Assembly (NCBI GenBank): GCA_015654725.1
Contig: JAATGI010000076.1
Span: 1-6,329, forward strand
Length of the DNA: 6,329 nucleotides
Direction: 5' to 3'
Source: Rhodospirillales bacterium
GTDB taxonomy: Bacteria; Pseudomonadota; Alphaproteobacteria; ATCC43930; CGMCC-115725
This document shows, one piece after another, positions 1 through 5,838 of the stretch; position 1 is the stretch's first letter, and every line of letters starts with the position of its first letter. Both the position numbers and the translations under genes were made by a program. Below the pieces are notes generated by a model. It was not told where the DNA came from. It worked only from the letters and a program-made list of their open reading frames with translations, and did no database searches.

Positions 1-260
1 CCGCGCGCGCATTCAGCGCAGATCAGGTCGTAATGGCTGGTCTCGCCGCGAATGACGCAGCCGAGCGCGACATAGCCATCGAAACCCTGGCCGGAGCCCG
101 CGGCGATTCGGATCGCGGCCGGAATTTCGAAGGCGCCGGGCCCGGTCAGGCGCTCGACTGTCCCGCCGGATTTTTTCAGTTCGGCCAGCGCGCCTTTCGC
201 CAACTCATCGGCGATATGGGCGTAATAGCGCGCCTCGACGATCAGGATTTTCGCCGCCAT
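1..260 (-). CDS. ribH: 6,7-dimethyl-8-ribityllumazine synthase, N-terminal part (cut by window edge)
   Basis: This is the start of lumazine synthase, which condenses 5-amino-6-ribitylamino-uracil with 3,4-dihydroxy-2-butanone 4-phosphate, the penultimate step of riboflavin synthesis. The 86 visible residues begin MAAKILIVEARYY. They carry the family blocks GAFEIPAAI (about 42-50) and GCVIRGETSHYD (67-78), with His76 at the place of the catalytic histidine. The family is usually about 150-160 residues, so roughly the last 70 lie beyond position 1; this is the window edge and not a broken gene. The ATG is one base after the TGA of the ribB-type gene and has no clear Shine-Dalgarno sequence, which suggests translational coupling. 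In related genomes nusB commonly follows; that cannot be seen here. The identification is secure. Confidence 0.95.
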   Translation of the reverse strand, partial: MAAKILIVEARYYAHIADELAKGALAELKKSGGTVERLTGPGAFEIPAAIRIAAGSGQGFDGYVALGCVIRGETSHYDLICAECAR

Positions 261-261
261 T

Positions 262-1380
262 TCAGTCGGCCGCCGGTTCGATCGGCTGGCGCCCCACGAC
301 GCGCAGGCCGTAGCCGTCGAGACCGATAATGGTGTGATCGGTGTTGGAGAGCAGAATCATCTCATGCACGCCGAGATCGATCAGAATCTGGGCGCCGATG
401 CCGTAATCGCGCAACGCGCCCGTCGGCGAAGGTGGCGCCACGATCAATTCATGCGCGCGGTTGGTGAGGCTCGTCGGCATCGGCTCGCGCAACACCACCA
501 CGACGCCCCTGCCCGCTTTCGCCACCGCCTCGAACGAGGCGCGCAGCAGGCCGGCGCGGCCGCTGGTGGCGTTGCCGAACATATCGTCCAGCATGTTCAT
601 CGCGTGCATGCGAACCAGCACCGGCTCCTCGCCCGCGACATCGCCTTTGACGAAGGCGAGATGCTCGATATTGCTGACCTTGTTGTTGTAGATCGCGAGA
701 CGGAAGCTGCCGCCGAACAGCGTCTCGAACGGCTGGTCGAAGGTGCGCTCGACGATGCGGTCGTGACGGCGGCGATAGGCGATCAATTCGGCGATGGTCG
801 CGACCTTGAGGCCGTGGAATTGGGCGAAAGCGATCAGGTCGTCGCGCCGCGCCATGGTGCCGTCGTCGTTCATGATCTCGCAGATCACGCCCGACGGGTT
901 GAGGCCGGCCAGGCGCGCGATATCGACCGCGGCCTCGGTATGGCCGCTGCGGACCAACACGCCGCCGTCGCGCGCCATCAGCGGAAAGATATGGCCGGGA
1001 CTGACGATGTCGTCCGGCCCCTTGGCCGAATCGATCGCCATCGAAATCGTGCGCGCGCGGTCGGGCGCTGAAATGCCCGTAGTAACGCCGTCGCGCGCTT
1101 CGATCGAGACCGTGAACGCGGTCTGGAGCCGCGAGGCGTTGGCCTGCGACATCAGCGGCAGGTGCAGTTGCTCGACCCGCTGCCGCGTCAGCGCCAGGCA
1201 AATGAGTCCGCGGCCATGCTTGGCCATGAAATTGATCGCGTCGGGTGTCGCCATCTGCGCCGGGATGACGAGGTCGCCTTCGTTCTCGCGATCCTCGTCA
1301 TCGACCAGAATGAACATGCGGCCGTTGCGCGCTTCCTCGATGATCTCGTCGATCGGCGAGACCACCTCGACGCAACTCAT
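262..1380 (-). CDS. ribB: 3,4-dihydroxy-2-butanone 4-phosphate synthase with degenerate GTP cyclohydrolase II-like domain (RibBX type)
   Basis: The 372-residue protein has two domains. Residues 1-205 are 3,4-dihydroxy-2-butanone 4-phosphate synthase, which converts ribulose 5-phosphate to the four-carbon riboflavin precursor plus formate. It keeps the acidic metal/substrate motif DDEDRENEGD (27-36), GHIFPL (129-134) and RSGHTEAAVD (144-153). Residues about 207-365 align with GTP cyclohydrolase II, ending in RDYGIGAQI and a GLDGYGLRVVGR block. However, the three zinc cysteines are replaced (Asn262, Ser273, Arg275 by my alignment) and the usual RQEGRGIGL motif reads LREPMPTSL. I infer that only the first activity remains, as described for RibBX proteins. 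The start is the ATG overlapping the ribE stop (ATGA). It has an AAGGA sequence 6 nt upstream and gives the expected N-terminus; an open frame continues upstream inside ribE but is not family-like. It is often annotated ribBA or ribB. Confidence 0.93.
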   Translation of the reverse strand: MSCVEVVSPIDEIIEEARNGRMFILVDDEDRENEGDLVIPAQMATPDAINFMAKHGRGLICLALTRQRVEQLHLPLMSQANASRLQTAFTVSIEARDGVTTGISAPDRARTISMAIDSAKGPDDIVSPGHIFPLMARDGGVLVRSGHTEAAVDIARLAGLNPSGVICEIMNDDGTMARRDDLIAFAQFHGLKVATIAELIAYRRRHDRIVERTFDQPFETLFGGSFRLAIYNNKVSNIEHLAFVKGDVAGEEPVLVRMHAMNMLDDMFGNATSGRAGLLRASFEAVAKAGRGVVVVLREPMPTSLTNRAHELIVAPPSPTGALRDYGIGAQILIDLGVHEMILLSNTDHTIIGLDGYGLRVVGRQPIEPAAD

Positions 1381-1970
1381 GCGATGTCCTTTCCGATGAG
1401 CCGCGCCAAATAGCGCGCGATCAGATCGATCTCGAGATTGACGCGCCCGCCCGGCTTGGCTTCGCCTAAGGTGGATTCCTGTTGCGTGTGCGGAATGATG
1501 TTGACGCCGAAGACGCGTCCCTCGACCTCGTTCACGGTGAGCGAGACGCCGTCGATCGCGACCGCGCCCTTGGGCGCGATGGCGCGATCGTAAGGCGCCG
1601 GCACCTCGAATTCGAGCCGTACGGAATCGCCTTCGGGCTTCCGGGACACGATGGCGGCGACGGTATCGACATGCCCGGTGAGCAGATGCCCGCCCAGTTC
1701 GTCGCCCATTTTGAGCGCGCGTTCGAGATTGACCCGCGTGCCGGGCTTCCAGTCGCCGAGCGTGGTGCGGGCGAGCGTCTCGGCCGAGGCCTCGACCGCG
1801 AACCAATCCTCGCCCTTATCCACCACGGTAAGACACGGGCCGGAACAGGCGATCGAGGCGCCGATCGCGATCTCGCGGGTTGGATAATGGGTAGCGACGG
1901 CGAAACGCGTGTCGCCGCGCTTCTCGATCGCGCGCACCTGCCCGATATCGCTGATAATCCCGGTGAACAT
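1377..1970 (-). CDS. ribE: Riboflavin synthase, alpha subunit
   Basis: Riboflavin synthase dismutates two 6,7-dimethyl-8-ribityllumazine molecules into riboflavin and the pyrimidine that RibH reuses. The 197 residues show the internal duplication of the family. The first lumazine-binding barrel starts at MFTGIISDIG (1-10) and contains GPCLTVV (44-50). It runs into LERALKMGDELGGHLLTGHVD (82-102). The second barrel contains GAVAIDGVSLTVNEV (135-149) and NIIPHT (157-162). The C-terminal helix DLIARYLARL (182-191) corresponds to the trimerisation helix. MFTG is the near-invariant N-terminus, so the ATG at 1970 was chosen although the frame is open further upstream. It lies 10 nt after the ribD TAG with no obvious Shine-Dalgarno sequence, so reinitiation after ribD is likely. 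Its TGA overlaps the next start by 4 nt. Some genomes call this gene ribC. Confidence 0.96.
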   Translation of the reverse strand: MFTGIISDIGQVRAIEKRGDTRFAVATHYPTREIAIGASIACSGPCLTVVDKGEDWFAVEASAETLARTTLGDWKPGTRVNLERALKMGDELGGHLLTGHVDTVAAIVSRKPEGDSVRLEFEVPAPYDRAIAPKGAVAIDGVSLTVNEVEGRVFGVNIIPHTQQESTLGEAKPGGRVNLEIDLIARYLARLIGKDIA

Positions 1971-1980
1971 GAGGGATAAA

Positions 1981-3075
1981 CTAGGCTCGGCGCGCCAAGG
2001 TTTCCAGCACATCCTCGCCGACCGGCTCAAGCGCAAGGCGTTTGAAGCGCGGCACTTGGGCGAGCGTCTCGAATGCCAGCGGCGCCACGGCGGAGATGCC
2101 GTCGCCGCCGATCACGGCGGGGGCGCGGAACCAGGCGATGCGATCGATCAGGTCCTGGCGCAACAGCCTGGCGGCGAGGTGGGCGCCGCCCTCGGCCAAC
2201 ACGCGGGTGAGGCCGCGGCCGCCCAGCGCCCGCAGCGCTGCCGTGAGATCGATGCCGTCCTCGGTTCCCGGCAGCTCGATCAACTCGACGCCGGCGGCGC
2301 GGAACCCCTCATGCCGCGCGGCGTCGCCGCCATGCCGGGTGACGATCCAGGTCGGCACCCGCGCGGCGCTCGCCACCAGTTTCGCGGTCAGCGACAGGCG
2401 CAGGCCGGGATCGACCACGATCCGCACCGGATGCCGGTCGGCCATGCCAGGCAGACGGCAGGTCAATTCGGGATCGTCGGCGAGCGCGGTGCCGACCCCG
2501 ATCATCACCGCGTCATGGGTGGCGCGCAAAAGATGCGCGCGTTGCCGCGCGGGCTCGCCGGTGATCCAACGACTCTCGCCGGTCGAGGTCGCGATCTTGC
2601 CGTCGAGCGACATCGCCAGTTTCAGCGTGACCAACGGCCGGCCGTCGGCGACGCGCTTGAAGAAGCCGGCATTGATCTCGGCCGCCTCGTCGGCGCCGAG
2701 CCCAAGCTCGATGGCGATTCCGGCGTCGCGCAACCGCGCCAGGCCGCTGCCCTTGACGCGCGGATCGGGGTCTTCGAGCGCCGCCACCACTCGCTTGATG
2801 CCGGCACCGATGACGGCGTCGGCGCAAGGCGGCGTCTTGCCGTGATGGCTGCAGGGTTCGAGCGTGGTGTAGAGCGTGGCGTCCTTGGCATTGTCGCCGG
2901 CGCGCGCCAATGCCTCGGCCTCGGCATGGGGCCGCCCGCCCGGCTGGGTCCAGCCGCGCCCGACGACATGGCCATCCTTGACGATGACGCAGCCCACCGC
3001 CGGATTGGGCCAAACGCGCCCCAACCCCCGCCGCGAAAGACTCAATGCCGCGGTCATATGTTGGGAATCGGTCAT
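1981..3075 (-). CDS. ribD: Bifunctional diaminohydroxyphosphoribosylaminopyrimidine deaminase / 5-amino-6-(5-phosphoribosylamino)uracil reductase
   Basis: RibD carries out the second and third steps of riboflavin synthesis: deamination of the pyrimidine, then NADPH-dependent reduction of the ribosyl side chain. The 364 residues match the usual length (about 360-370). The N-terminal deaminase domain (about 1-145) has the zinc site His50-Ala-Glu52 and PCSHHGKTPPC with Cys75 and Cys84. As I recall, these are the E. coli residue numbers, which supports this start. The reductase domain (about 148-364) has LKLAMSLDGKIAT (151-163), GESRWITG (166-173), the VMIGVGTALADDP stretch (190-202) and VLAEGGAHLAARLL near the C-terminus. 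The ATG at 3075 follows GAAGAAGGG closely. That site is one of two tandem copies, listed separately. A second in-frame ATG (Met7) is less likely because it would shorten the first helix. ribE follows after 10 nt. Confidence 0.97.
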   Translation of the reverse strand: MTDSQHMTAALSLSRRGLGRVWPNPAVGCVIVKDGHVVGRGWTQPGGRPHAEAEALARAGDNAKDATLYTTLEPCSHHGKTPPCADAVIGAGIKRVVAALEDPDPRVKGSGLARLRDAGIAIELGLGADEAAEINAGFFKRVADGRPLVTLKLAMSLDGKIATSTGESRWITGEPARQRAHLLRATHDAVMIGVGTALADDPELTCRLPGMADRHPVRIVVDPGLRLSLTAKLVASAARVPTWIVTRHGGDAARHEGFRAAGVELIELPGTEDGIDLTAALRALGGRGLTRVLAEGGAHLAARLLRQDLIDRIAWFRAPAVIGGDGISAVAPLAFETLAQVPRFKRLALEPVGEDVLETLARRA

Positions 3076-3105
3076 TGTCCCTTCTTCATGTTGTCCCCTT
3101 CTTCA
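3075..3105 (-). promoter_or_regulatory. Tandemly duplicated ribosome-binding-site/ATG module ahead of ribD
   Basis: Read on the minus strand, the ribD start is preceded by two near-identical direct copies: TGAAGAAGGGGACAA (3105-3091) and TGAAGAAGGGACAA (3088-3075), differing by one G. Each has a purine-rich Shine-Dalgarno-like core followed by an ATG. The second ATG is the ribD start. The first ATG (3089-3087) opens a five-codon frame, MKKGQ, whose TGA overlaps the ribD ATG as ATGA. The upstream copy abuts the palindromic repeat at 3106. The duplication is plain in the sequence. That the mini-ORF is translated and couples to ribD is inference. Confidence 0.5.
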
Positions 3106-3139
3106 CCTTGCCCGGGCATGGCCCGGGCACCCACGAATT
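3106..3139 (-). repeat. REP-like palindromic repeat, copy 1 (inverted relative to copies 2 and 3)
   Basis: This 34-nt unit contains a 9-bp stem, TGCCCGGGC and GCCCGGGCA, with a 3-nt loop (3109-3129), plus a side arm ending CCCACGAATT. Its reverse complement matches 3519-3552 at 33 of 34 positions; the single difference is in the loop. On the minus strand no U-tract follows the hairpin, so it is not a standard intrinsic terminator for the genes here. Its form resembles short dispersed palindromes known in alphaproteobacterial intergenic regions. Confidence 0.85.
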
Positions 3140-3161
3140 TTTTCCCTTCTCGCCAAAACTC

Positions 3162-3192
3162 ATTCGTGGATGGCCGGGACAGGCCCGGCCAA
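3162..3192 (+). repeat. REP-like palindromic repeat, copy 2 (diverged, with compensated stem)
   Basis: Starting ATTCGTGG, this copy has the same layout as the 3519-3552 unit. It has an 8-bp stem, TGGCCGGG and CCCGGCCA, with a 5-nt loop (3171-3191 region). Compared with the other copies the third stem pair is G-C instead of C-G, with both sides changed together. It faces copy 1 head to head across 22 nt, so CCACGAAT and ATTCGTGG form an additional 8-bp inverted repeat. It lies about 30 nt after the stop codon of the GIY-YIG gene and could form a hairpin at the 3' end of that transcript. Confidence 0.8.
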
Positions 3193-3221
3193 AATGAAAT
3201 GAGAGAGCGCGATACACCCGC

Positions 3222-3506
3222 TCAAGCCAGCCGCTCATATAAATCGTCCCAATTCGGATTGTCTTGATGAATGAGCCTGATCTTCCATGCGCGCGGCCAA
3301 TGCTTGACGTTGCTTTCGCGTTGGCGCGCGTTACGAAGATCGTCGTGAAATTCGAAATAGACCAAGCGTTTCAATCCATATGTTTTGGTGAAGCCGACAA
3401 CTACACCTTCGCGATGCTCCCAGGCGCGGCGCGGAAGATCGGTCGTCACGCCGACATAGAGCGTGCCGTTCTTCCGGTTGGTCATGATGTAGAGCCACGC
3501 GCCCAT
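3222..3506 (-). CDS. Small GIY-YIG domain nuclease-like protein
   Basis: This 94-residue protein is a single GIY-YIG domain of the UvrC/YhbQ-like superfamily. The GIY and YIG elements appear as LYI (5-7) and YVG (17-19) inside WLYIMTNRKNGTLYVGVT. DLPRRAWEHREG (23-34) holds the conserved Arg (Arg26/27). The putative metal-binding Glu is Glu64 in RQRESNVKHW. The tail RAWKIRLIHQDNPNWDDLY is typical of the short stand-alone subfamily found in many copies in alphaproteobacterial genomes. All core residues are present, so an active nuclease fold is plausible, but substrate and role are unknown. My hand count gives about 54% GC, against about 62% for the first 240 bp of the neighbouring nrdR region. 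It sits between nrdR and ribD, which I would expect to be adjacent, and is bracketed by inverted palindromic repeats. The ATG at 3506 has only a weak upstream purine stretch. It may be a cargo gene or a nuclease linked to the repeats. Confidence 0.88.
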   Translation of the reverse strand: MGAWLYIMTNRKNGTLYVGVTTDLPRRAWEHREGVVVGFTKTYGLKRLVYFEFHDDLRNARQRESNVKHWPRAWKIRLIHQDNPNWDDLYERLA

Positions 3507-3518
3507 GACCGGCTTTAC

Positions 3519-3552
3519 AATTCGTGGGTGCCCGGGCCAAGCCCGGGCAAGG
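3519..3552 (+). repeat. REP-like palindromic repeat, copy 3
   Basis: This unit runs from AATTCGTGGG to GGGCAAGG and contains a 9-bp stem, TGCCCGGGC and GCCCGGGCA, with a CAA loop (3529-3549). It matches the reverse complement of 3106-3139 at 33 of 34 positions. It lies 12 nt upstream of the GIY-YIG start codon and 33 nt after the nrdR stop. An mRNA running from nrdR into the nuclease gene would carry this hairpin just before that gene's start, where it could limit translation or protect an mRNA end. Confidence 0.85.
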
Positions 3553-3585
3553 CGATCTTAGTTTGCTGGCGGAAAAGCCAAATCC

Positions 3586-4047
3586 TTAATCCTGCTCGGC
3601 TTTGTCGAGGCGGCCGATGAACTCGCGGAAGTCCTTGGCTTCGCAGAAATTGCGATAGACCGAGGCAAAGCGGACATAGGCCACCTGATCGAGTTCGGCC
3701 AGCGCTTCCATCACCAAGGCGCCGACCTGCTCGCTCGGGATTTCCGTCTCGCCCGAGCTTTCGAGCTGGCGCACGATCGAATTGATCACGCGCTCGACGC
3801 GCTCGGCCTCGACCGGCCGCTTGCGCAAGGAGATTTGCAGCGAGCGCGCAAGCTTGTCGCGGTCGAACGGCTCGCGCTCGCCGTTCTTTTTCACCACCGT
3901 GAGTTCGCGCAACTGCACGCGCTCGAAGGTGGTGAAGCGCGCCGCGCAATTGGTACAGAGCCGCCGCCGCCGGATCGAACCACGATCCTCGGTGGGCCGC
4001 GAATCCTTGACCTGGGTGTCCTCGTAACCGCAGAACGGACAACGCAT
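3586..4047 (-). CDS. nrdR: Transcriptional repressor NrdR (zinc ribbon plus ATP-cone)
   Basis: NrdR senses ATP/dATP and represses ribonucleotide reductase operons. The 153 residues fit the family (about 150). The N-terminal zinc ribbon has Cys3-Pro-Phe-Cys6 and Cys31-Thr-Asn-Cys34, with the basic DNA-binding stretch DSRPTEDRGSIRRRR (15-29) between them. The ATP-cone spans about 49-139. It contains VKKNGEREPFDRDKL (52-66) and ends in YVRFASVYRNF (124-134). The ATG at 4047 follows a purine-rich stretch (AAGGGGGTAGGAA), and its MRCPFC start is characteristic. It lies 23 nt after glyA and presumably shares its transcript. No NrdR-box pair was noticed in this window, so its targets are likely elsewhere. 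Its position just before the rib genes is a known alphaproteobacterial and broader bacterial arrangement. Confidence 0.97.
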   Translation of the reverse strand: MRCPFCGYEDTQVKDSRPTEDRGSIRRRRLCTNCAARFTTFERVQLRELTVVKKNGEREPFDRDKLARSLQISLRKRPVEAERVERVINSIVRQLESSGETEIPSEQVGALVMEALAELDQVAYVRFASVYRNFCEAKDFREFIGRLDKAEQD

Positions 4048-4070
4048 TTCCTACCCCCTTGTCATTCGTG

Positions 4071-5381
4071 TCAGCTCTCCGGATAGACCGGAAACCGCGC
4101 GCATAAAGCGGCGACCTTGCGCCGCACCGCGGCTTCGGCCGCGCTATTGCCGTCGCCCCCGTTGGCGGCGAGCCCGTCCAGCACCTCGGCGATCATCTCG
4201 CCGGTCTGGCGGAACTCGGCCTGGCCGAAGCCGCGCGTCGTCGCCGCGGGGCTGCCGAGCCGGATACCCGATGTGATCGTCGATTTTTCCGGATCGAACG
4301 GAATGCCGTTCTTGTTGCAGGTGATGCCGGCGCGTTCGAGCGAGACCTCGGCGGCGCGGCCGGTGAGCTTCTTGGGCCGCAGATCGACCAGCATGACATG
4401 GCTGTCGGTGCCGCCCGAGACGATGGCGCAGCCGCGCGCCGTGAGCGTATCGGCCAGTATCTTGGCGTTGTCGATCACGGCGCGGATATAAGTCGCGTAG
4501 TCGGGCCGCAGCGCCTCGCCGAGCGCCACCGCCTTCGCCGCGATGACATGCATCAAGGGCCCACCTTGCAGGCCCGGAAACACCGCCGAATTGATCTTCT
4601 TGCCGATCTCTTCGTCGGCGCAAACGATCATGCCGCCGCGCGGCCCGCGCAAGGTCTTGTGCGTGGTGGTGGTAACGACATGGGCGTGGGGCAGCGGGCT
4701 CGGATACATCCCCACCGCGACCAACCCGGCGAAATGCGCCATATCGACCATGAGATAGGCGCCGACCGCGTCGGCGATCTCGCGGAAGCGCGCGAAATCG
4801 ATGATCCGCGAATAGGCCGAGCCGCCGCAAATGATGAGCTTCGGCTTCTCGGCTTGGGCGATGCGCTCGACCTCGTCCATATCGATGCGGCCGGTGTCGC
4901 GCGACACGCCGTAATGCGCGCCCTTGAACCATTTGCACGACATGTTGAACGGCGCGCCGTGGGTGAGATGGCCGCCCGCGGCGAGGTCCATGCCGAGCAC
5001 CTTGTCGCCCGGCTGCAACAGCGCGAAGAACACGGCAGCGTTGGCTTGGGCACCGGAATGCGGCTGGACATTGGCGAAGGCGCAGTTGAAGAGCTGCTTT
5101 GCCCGCGCGATCGCGATCGTCTCCACTTCATCGACGAATTCGCAGCCGCCGTAATAGCGCCGGCCGGGATAGCCCTCGGCGTATTTGTTGGTCAGCACCG
5201 AGCCTTGCGCTTCCAGCACCGCGCGCGAGACGATGTTCTCCGACGCGATCAGCTCGATTTGATGCTGTTGGCGGCCGAGCTCGCGGGCGACCGAGGCGGC
5301 GATGTCGGGATCGCGCTCGGCCAGGGTCTCGGTGAAAAACCGGTCGGCGGAAAAAGCGGAGGCGGTGCTGGTAGAGGACAT
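4071..5381 (-). CDS. glyA: Serine hydroxymethyltransferase
   Basis: SHMT is a cytoplasmic PLP enzyme that interconverts serine and glycine and loads tetrahydrofolate with a one-carbon unit for purine, thymidylate and methionine synthesis. The 436-residue protein is complete. Visible landmarks are LIASENIVS (44-52), the YAEGYPGRRYYGGCE stretch (67-81) and PHSGAQANAAV (107-117). GGHLTHG (136-142) holds the His that stacks on PLP, and VDMAHFAGLVA (212-222) holds the PLP-binding Asp213. The Schiff-base lysine is Lys242 in TTTTHKTLRGPRGG. SGIRLGSPA (371-379) holds Arg374, the likely substrate-carboxylate residue. The start MSSTSTASAFSADRFF was chosen because the frame, although open 64 codons further upstream into rpiB, encodes nothing family-like there. 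The Shine-Dalgarno match is weak. The gene lies 25 nt after rpiB and 23 nt before nrdR, consistent with one operon. Confidence 0.97.
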   Translation of the reverse strand: MSSTSTASAFSADRFFTETLAERDPDIAASVARELGRQQHQIELIASENIVSRAVLEAQGSVLTNKYAEGYPGRRYYGGCEFVDEVETIAIARAKQLFNCAFANVQPHSGAQANAAVFFALLQPGDKVLGMDLAAGGHLTHGAPFNMSCKWFKGAHYGVSRDTGRIDMDEVERIAQAEKPKLIICGGSAYSRIIDFARFREIADAVGAYLMVDMAHFAGLVAVGMYPSPLPHAHVVTTTTHKTLRGPRGGMIVCADEEIGKKINSAVFPGLQGGPLMHVIAAKAVALGEALRPDYATYIRAVIDNAKILADTLTARGCAIVSGGTDSHVMLVDLRPKKLTGRAAEVSLERAGITCNKNGIPFDPEKSTITSGIRLGSPAATTRGFGQAEFRQTGEMIAEVLDGLAANGGDGNSAAEAAVRRKVAALCARFPVYPES

Positions 5382-5406
5382 GGCGGACCCAATCGGTTGC
5401 AAGGAG

Positions 5407-5838
5407 TTACGACAATTTGGCGACACGGCGGGCGTGGCGGCCGCCTTCGAAATCGGTGGCGAGAAATGTCCTGAGACAATCCTTCGCCGCCTCGACGCCG
5501 AGAATGCGCCCGCCCAGAACCAGCACGTTGGCGTCGTTATGCTGGCGCGCGAGCCGCGCCGTGGTGTTGTCATGGCACAGCGCCGCGCGGATGCCGCTGT
5601 GGCGATTGGCCGCGATGCTCATGCCGATGCCGGTGCCGCAAATCAGCACGCCCTGGCGCGCCTTGCCGTCGGCCACCGCCCGCGCCAAGGCCGCGGCGAA
5701 ATCGGGATAGTCGACCGCGTCCATGGTCGCGGTGCCGAGATCGATCGCGTCATAGCCGAGCGCGCGCAGCTCATGGAGCAGCACGGCCTTCAAGTCAAAG
5801 CCGCCATGATCGGCGGCGATGGCAACCGTCTCGGGCAA
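5407..5838 (-). CDS. rpiB: Ribose-5-phosphate isomerase B (TTG start)
   Basis: RpiB interconverts ribose 5-phosphate and ribulose 5-phosphate in the pentose phosphate pathway; ribulose 5-phosphate is the substrate of the RibB protein encoded downstream. The 143 residues match the family length. They show IAADHGGFDLK (7-17) with Asp10/His11, the catalytic Cys67 in CGTGIGMSIAANR (67-79), and HDNTTARLARQHNDANVLVLGGR (89-111) with His100. The conserved N-terminus forces a TTG start codon at 5838: no ATG or GTG lies at a suitable place, and upstream codons are not family-like. An AAGG lies about 9 nt ahead of the TTG. LacA/LacB-type galactose-6-phosphate isomerases share the fold, but the motifs and neighbours favour RpiB. 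This looks like the first gene of the minus-strand cluster. Confidence 0.94.
   Translation of the reverse strand: MPETVAIAADHGGFDLKAVLLHELRALGYDAIDLGTATMDAVDYPDFAAALARAVADGKARQGVLICGTGIGMSIAANRHSGIRAALCHDNTTARLARQHNDANVLVLGGRILGVEAAKDCLRTFLATDFEGGRHARRVAKLS

Larger units (their letters stand above)
3106..3552. mobile_element. Candidate 447-bp element: GIY-YIG ORF between inverted REP-like repeats
   Basis: The two 34-nt repeats in opposite orientation define a 447-bp unit holding only the GIY-YIG ORF and the third repeat copy. It interrupts an otherwise tightly packed operon. The unit has lower GC in its ORF and terminal inverted repeats, which is the layout of a small mobile or nuclease-mobilised element. 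I could find no target-site duplication at the outer edges, no transposase and no second nuclease domain. The alternative is chance insertion of a common intergenic repeat on each side of a small gene. The layout is seen directly; mobility is inference. Confidence 0.35.

Noticed and set aside
1381..1806. In-frame upstream extension of the ribB-type gene inside ribE
   Set aside because: The extra 142 codons are out-of-frame ribE sequence. The ATG at 1380 has a good AAGGA site and gives the family N-terminus.
1960..3110. FMN riboswitch upstream of a rib gene
   Set aside because: The leaders of ribD (largely repeat sequence), ribE (10 nt) and the ribB-type gene (overlap) leave no room for the roughly 140-nt element, and none of its conserved stretches was recognised.
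3106..3192. Hairpins read as an intrinsic terminator between the GIY-YIG gene and ribD
   Set aside because: On the minus strand none of the stems is followed directly by a T-run. The TTTTTT at 3138-3143 lies several bases past the stem and on the plus strand, where no gene ends.
1909..3267. Long plus-strand open frame (452 codons) opposite ribD
   Set aside because: It lies antisense to an unmistakable ribD with all catalytic residues, is rich in Arg/Gly/Ala/His as expected of a GC-rich reverse frame, and shows no domain I recognise.
3106..3552. CRISPR-like array from the three repeats
   Set aside because: There are only three copies in mixed orientation with unequal spacing, one interval is a coding gene, and no cas genes are present.
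3096..3562. Target-site duplication flanking the candidate element
   Set aside because: The outer flanks share only a possible GA one base beyond the repeat end (AAGGTGA versus AAGGCGA). This is too short to count and could simply be part of the repeat.
4398..5474. Plus-strand open frame (358 codons) opposite glyA
   Set aside because: It is antisense to a complete, well-conserved glyA. Its composition is that of a shadow frame, and it has no ribosome-binding site of note.
5382..5573. In-frame 64-codon upstream extension of glyA
   Set aside because: It overlaps rpiB in another frame and has no similarity to SHMT N-termini; MSSTSTASAF at 5381 fits the family.
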